A DNA stretch of 64,000 nucleotides from Ascarosepion bandense (taxonomy: Eukaryota > Mollusca > Cephalopoda > Sepiida > Sepiidae). Where the stretch lies: the NCBI GenBank assembly GCA_037127315.1, contig JBBBDQ010000750.1:4127501-4191500 (forward strand). The letters run 5' to 3'. Under the pieces are notes generated by a model. It saw only the letters and a program-made list of their open reading frames with translations, was not told the DNA's origin and ran no database searches. The position numbers and the translations under genes were made by a program. This document shows, piece by piece, positions 53,736-61,044 of this stretch. Positions within the stretch are counted from its first letter, which is position 1. Each line of letters opens with the position of its first letter.

Positions 53736-56700
53736 AAAAAGTGTGTAAAGCTGTGAATGTTTTGTTTAAAGTGTAGATTTATTGTTGCTATTATTATAAT
53801 TATTACTTGCTTTCTGTATGATACATTAAATGTCCATAATGGTATTTGTGTTGCTACATGTGTTTTGAGTTGACTCTCTTCAGGCGAATAAACTTGTGAC
53901 TTCACATATCTAGATCCGTTTGCTTTACTGATGGTCATGGTATCATATATAAATAGATAAGTCAAGTGGTAAGTAGGTGAGAAGGTTCATATGCGTGTGT
54001 GAGTGTTGGTTCTTTTCACACTCATACGTTAAGTTTCTCCTGTCACCTTTGTTGACTGCAAAATTTTTATCACTGACTTGAGAAATTTAATTTCAGCTTT
54101 ATACTTCAAAATTGTTTTCAGTGATTTTTTATTTAATTCTACTCTACAGGTCATCTAGTTCTTTTTATTGTTTTTGGGATACTTTTTGAATTTAGCGTGT
54201 GTGTGTGTTTTTTTTATCATGTTTGAATTTCGTGTGTCTGTATGTGTGTCTTAGGATTTTCATGTTGTTTTGTTGAGGGAAGGCTTGTATGTTTTTATAA
54301 ATATTTCTTCCTGCATCATGAGCATGTCATAATCTGCATTTTTGTAGATAGGCATTACTCTGAATTTACCTCCACTGCATACATGTTAATGTTGGGAGGC
54401 ATATAATTTCCTGTTATTGGCTAGTTTAATGTTACTTCTGTGCAGGGCTATTCTTTTATTCAGGTCTTGTGTCACCTCCATGTATATTTTTGTGCATTCA
54501 TTGCATTTTAGAGCATAAATTAGGTTTTTAGAGTTGCAGCTCAGATCTGTATTTATTTTGAATGTAGATGTTTTTTCAAACTTGAAATGTTTTCCTTTTA
54601 TTATTATGTTGCATACCCCACATTTTTTTTTTGTTGCATTTTGTGCCCCTCACCGTGCTGTGTTGTGTGTTACTCGAATTTTGATGAGGTCAGGATGTTT
54701 TTTAAATTTTGGGGTTGGTGTTTGCTTTTAATTATTTTAGTTTTCTTTAAGATAAAATAAAGGAAATACAACAACAGGGCATATTTTGTTACTGAACAAA
54801 GTTAGATAAATCTTAGAACAAAATCCAAAGGAGGATCTGCAATGTAATTGATCCGAATTTGGTTGCTCACCTACAGCCACTTCCTCATCGATGGAGTGTG
54901 GCTTCCCTCTGTCTTTTCTACAAGTATTTTCACAGCTTCTGCTCTGAGAAGCTTTATTCCCTAGTGCTCTCGTCCTTGTCAGTTTACTCGTGCAACTAGA
55001 TTAGCAATTAGATCCCACCCTTTTACCACCAAAATAAGCAAATGTAACCACCAATTCTACTCCAGCAGTTTCGTTCTTCACACTTCCTGCCTGTAGAACT
55101 TCCTTCTCCATGCTTGTTTCTCTGATAGCTACAATCTCCAAAAGTTTTAATGCAGTATCAATTGCCATCTTCTATCTCTGTGACTCCCAACTCTCTCTTA
55201 CCCTTTCTACAACATTATCTATACTGTTTTCTTTTCTGTCATCTGTCTCCTCTCATTGTAATCCTCTGCACACCAGTAGCAGTATTGTCTTACTTGGTGG
55301 GAAATGATTATGAAAAATAATCATTCATCTAGTCCAAGTTAAGTTACTATTACATGTCAACCTTGTTAGTTATATACAGCTAACTGGAAATTAAAAATAT
55401 TGCCAATACCAGCTATTTTTAAAGATAGTTTTCATTATAAATAACAAACTCTTCTTGACAATTGTGTGTTCATGTTTGTGTGTGGGATAGATAAAGTGTG
55501 ATACACCTCTCTCAATGTTTAGGTTACTTAATATGCAGCCAAAGTTGCTTGCTTATTGTAATGATATGTGTGTGTGTGTGACAACAACAGGGCATATTTT
55601 GTTACTGAACAAAGTTAGATAAATCTTATATTTTCATTATAAATAACAAACTCTTCTTGACAATTGTGTGTTCATGTTTGTGTGTGGGATAGATAAAGTG
55701 TGATACACCTCTCTCAATGTTTAGGTTACTTAATATGCAGCCAAAGTTGCTTGCTTATTGTAATGATATGTGTGTGTGTGTGACACACAAACACACTCAT
55801 CTCAATGTTTCAGGTTGTTTGGTGTATAGCCAATATAATTTGCATTTTGTAAATGACTGCTCTCAGTGACCCTTAGGTGAGTGCACATGGCTTGAGCTTA
55901 ATCTTTTCAGATCGATATTCGTTCAAAATGATACTTTTGTTGTTCTATGCTTATCATCGTCAAATTAATTTATTGGGCATCGTTTAGATTTCAAGTGTTT
56001 TTCATAAATCTTTGCTTTAATAAGGGTATGAACTGTTTTTTAGTGAGGGGTTTCATATTTATATTTGCCTTGTTGAACTTTCAAATTTCAGCAAACAATA
56101 TTGAGCAAAGATTTTGCATGTTTTTATGCGCATTTCATTTTTCCTAAAAACTCTCTTGGTTATAAGTACAAAGTAAATTACAGTACAGATTACATTAACA
56201 ACACAACTTCTAAAAACCCTCCCAATATGAGCAAGGAAAAGTATGTCTGATTTTTTTATTTAATATTTCATAAATTTTTATATAAGATTGGTCATATAGA
56301 TGATGCTAAAATACTTCCCACATCTAAAAGGTTGATGAAAATAAAAGTTAATTGTTATTAAAAAAATTATTTTACTGTTGTTTAAACAAAGACCTACAAT
56401 TTTTATTCATTTAGTTTTAAAAATGACAACCTCTAAATGGTGGCTTCTGTTTGACAAACACTGTTGTAGATTATTTCTAGGGCTAGGAGATTTTCTGGAG
56501 TGTGAGCGATTCAAGGTCTTTCAGATGGCTTTCCTTTAAGTGCAGGACACACCCTTAAATTTTCAACCCATAGCAGCATCAATTCTTTGTCCAGAACATT
56601 ATTATTATTCTGGCATAGAATGAAATGCGCCCAAAAAGTTTTCTGTGTTGCAATTATAGATTCACCAGTTTTAAAAAACATTTTTAACAACAAACGCATG

Positions 56701-59700
56701 GCATGCACCAGTCCAAGCCATGATAGTAACTAATGGTATTGGAAAGAAATATGCTTTGACATTAGGTAGATCAAAACAACATTGACACATCTCTAAGTTC
56801 ACTAGTAATACACAGGTGATAGTTTAAAATGTGGGAGGTATTTCTGCCATACCCTGTATTTGCCTGCTGTTGTAGCTAGTCCTCATAAAAATAAAATATA
56901 TAAACAAAAAAGAAGAATTCAAATTAAAATAAGGTGTTTGCTTTCCTTTAAGACCCTTATATCTTTCTCTCTCTAAACTTTATCTATACTTCTCTCTCAA
57001 CTAATGAGAAGGCAAGCATCAAATAAAAAGAAGAAGAAAAGACAGAACCCACACCAAAAAACCAGTGGAAGTTTGCTGGTTCAGAGTGTAGCTATTTGTG
57101 ACTAGAAATCTACCAAAATAGAATATGCTTCACACATAATTTTCAAATAATATCTGTTTCCATGCTAGCATTAAACAATGATAATGATGATTGGGGGTAA
57201 CCATCATCATCATCATCATCATTTAAAGTCTGTTTCCATGCTAACATGGGTTGGATGAGGTTTTCTTGATGACTCTTTTCAAGGTTGCCCAATTTTGTGT
57301 AATCTCAACTTCCTTAAATCGTCTTTGATAAGCTGTGTCCATGTTTTATATGATCAACCTATCATATGTAATTGAACCATCATGAAATATTGGAGCAAGT
57401 TTTATAGCTGTATGCTCTTACTAATGCCAGCCAGTTTTGGTGTTTTTTTTCAAGACACCATTTCTAGGAAGACTACATATTAAGGTTAGTTCAACCTAAC
57501 CTTCCATTATATAAAAAAGATGAAAAATAAAGAATGCCAGAAATTAAAATACTTTTGGTCAATCCAAAAATTAGCACAAAGAAACTTTTGATATTAACTG
57601 AAACCAAGTTTTGCACCATTAATCTGGAATCCTTGTCAGAAAAGGATTTAAACAAATAATCAAGAGGTAGAAGAAGGGAAGGGACTACCAGAGAAAGCAT
57701 CCACACATGTTGCATGAAAACGTTATCTGCTTAAGTCATTTTTCTGCACTTCTTAGAGCTAAGAAAAAAATGATGCTGTACCTGTTTCTAAAATGACAAC
57801 TACTAACGTCTGAATTCTAAACTACTATCAACCAAGAAGAAACAAACATTCTCCCAACTGCTACTAAGATATGGTTTATAAAGGAACTTTCACAACTCTA
57901 GATTACAAAGGACTTATTCTAATCTAATTCAAATAAATATGTATTATTTATTTTATACCTTTCAGTCTGTTCATTCAATCAAAAGTTTCCGGTAAATAAT
58001 TACAAAGTTATCTTCATGCTCTATTGGATTGAATAAAATGTTCATTAAATGCAGAGATCCACAGAGTTGCTTCTTTACAAAATGTGGGATTATTTGATTT
58101 AAGGAATCATTCAGACAAAAATGTTTATTGGGATCACATTTGGACAGAAAGTCTTAGATCAGAATAACTGTCTGATAAACTTAAGCAATTCATGTAAAAA
58201 TTGAGACAATTTATATTCAGTTTTATTAATAACTTTGAATTATAAAAAAAAAACTGCATACATCATTAATTTGAAATTCTTTTTCAACATTTTGATAACA
58301 ATAACCATTGGATAATGTGATTATAATAAATGGTTTGCTCTGTATTTTACATTGTTGAGCTCTATTTTTTATTTGTTTTAAGGTGTGGGCCATTGATAAC
58401 AAGAAACAAGTTTATATGCGAGAAGGCATCTCTGAAAAATTGTCTATTGGTACAAAATGGTGTCAAATAACAGGTAAATCCATTTTTTTCTCTTATCTTT
58501 CTCCTTCATGTAGAATAATAGAATAAAAATATCTGTGTGTATTCTTGGAAATTCCTCACAATATTTGTATATGATCACTGCAGGGTTTAGATTATCCAAG
58601 TTTTTATTTTTTTTATTTTATATAGATGAATTTTAGCTCATTTAAAGTTTAATTAATATGATTTAAAACATGCATCATTTACTTTCAATTAAAGAAAAGC
58701 AGAAAAATGGATTTTAAAAAAGAGTAGTAGTGATTTATGTATCTTTCAATACCTGATAAGTACTTGTCAAGCACTTTTGGTAAAACATGATAAAAAGCAT
58801 TTAGTCTACACAACAAATAGCTATTTTTCAATATAAAGGGCATGATGGGTAAATTGTCATCATTTTATATTTTTAATTTCATACAATGTGTTGTTTGTTT
58901 TTGATTTTCTGACTACACTGTATAGTAGAGTCAGATGGGCACCATCTGTGAGAAAAAGTGCACCATAGCGCAATTTATTCCACCAGGAATTTAGAAACAG
59001 CATGCTGTACTACTTAGCATTCACAATATAAACAATTCAGTGTTTGGGTGTCAATCTGAGGACAATGTAGTGGATTCAGGAAAAGCTGGATGAGTTTAAT
59101 AATGATTACAAAGGTATGGCTGCTCAGAAAAGTTGGAAGGAGATGAAGGAGAGACTGTAAGCAACATAAATGTAGTTCTACAGAAGGATGCTGAGGATAC
59201 CCTGGGCCAAACATGTGAGCAGTGACGAGATTTTAGAGATAATGGAAACAAAAAGGGAACTTATACTTAACATCAGGAAGAGACGGCTAAAGTTTCCGGA
59301 ACATGTAATGAGGAAGAAGGGTTTAAAGAATGTAATACTCACAGGATGGATAGAGAGGAGAAAACGACAAGAGACATACTTGATGGATGGCAGTGCAGAG
59401 TTTTGGAGTGATACTAAAAGAAAATCTGTGGATGTGCATTGTTGTGCAGTGGATAGTGGCTCGGAACGAGAAATCAGAGAGCCGTGTTCAAATTCCAGTT
59501 GAATTCTTTGCATTCACTTATGCACAAATACTCTTGGGAAAAGTAATAAGCTGTCTCTTCTCTCCGGTTATGAGTTAAATAGCAGGACAGATTGGGTTCT
59601 ATAGCCTTGGTTGGCAACCAGTCTACCACAGAAAGTAATGGCATCCTACTGTGGGAAAATCTTCTGCCCAGTCAGTCATGTCTCTTTCAAGATATGATCA

Positions 59701-61009
59701 CCCAAGTGTGTATCACATATGACACTTAACTGACTGACCAAGAGAAAAAGTGTTAAGAGTTACATTAAGTGTTAAGATAGGTAGATGTGGAGAGCCATGA
59801 CCACCTACATAAAAGAAAAAAGAATCTTTATTTTCATAGGGATTTAAAATTGACATGAATTAAGTAATTTTAAACTATCTTTCTCAAGTATGAAGTGTGC
59901 TCTAATTGTAAATGTAAGCATATTACATCTGTCAATAAATTTGATGTGTTCTAACATGTTGGAAAAATAACCGTCATGAACTTTCTGGACAACCCAATAC
60001 TTATGCTACACATATTAATTATATTAATTTATATCTAGGTAGATATAAGGAAAAGCAACAATATGATGAAAACTAAAATTGATAATGTTGTAGAGTGACT
60101 GACACCCCTGCAGCACTCTCAATGATGGAATGGCCCATGGTCTGGTATGGTCTATTTAAGTAAAGAATAGTAGCATTTAAGGCATAGTATTCGAGTGTCA
60201 TTCAAGTAATATTTAAACTCATTACTTTGGCAACTATTGCAATCTAAACCCCTCTTTTCTGTGTTATAAGTTCTGCTTTGTCTGTTATTATAACTATTGC
60301 GCTGTTCTATGCATATCTGTTTAGCAGTGGATATTGTGCGGAATAATATCACAGCACACTTTCTCTGTGTATTGTATCCACCTCAGCGATACAACAGATA
60401 ATGAAAATGCTTTCTTTCAGAAATTAAATATTTTCCTGCTGCTGTTTTCCTTATATTTCAAGTTCCTCGCAACTACCAGTGAACCTTTATCATTTCTGTT
60501 TTTTAAAACTATTCACATATTCTTGACATATTTGTTTATTTCTTCTTCAATTCATGATCTTCTTCCTATCCTTTTTTTTTTCCTTTTTTTTTTTTTTTTC
60601 CTGAAATTTATATTCAAATCACTTGCCATCTTTTTATATACTTTTTCTTCCAGAATGTATTGGTAACCAATCAGAAAGAAATTTTTTCTGTATGCATTAA
60701 CAGGCACTCTCTTATGGGGCTATTCAATCAGCATTTTGTAAATTTGTACACTGAATGATTCTTGTATTTACAATGACTGAGTAGATCCTTTGAATTCAGT
60801 ACAGGACTTTTGACAAAACATTACATCCACCAGACATATCTCTCACACACTCACTCACTCACTCACTCACTCTCTCTCTCTCACTCACTCATGCTATTCA
60901 GCTTCTGGTTTCTCCCAAAGCTAAAGTCATTGTTAAATTGCTGTAGATGAGATTAAGGAAAATGTGATGTAAGGTTCCAAGAAGAGGAATTAAATGTCAT
61001 TGCCCTTAG

Positions 61010-61044
<35 letters not shown>

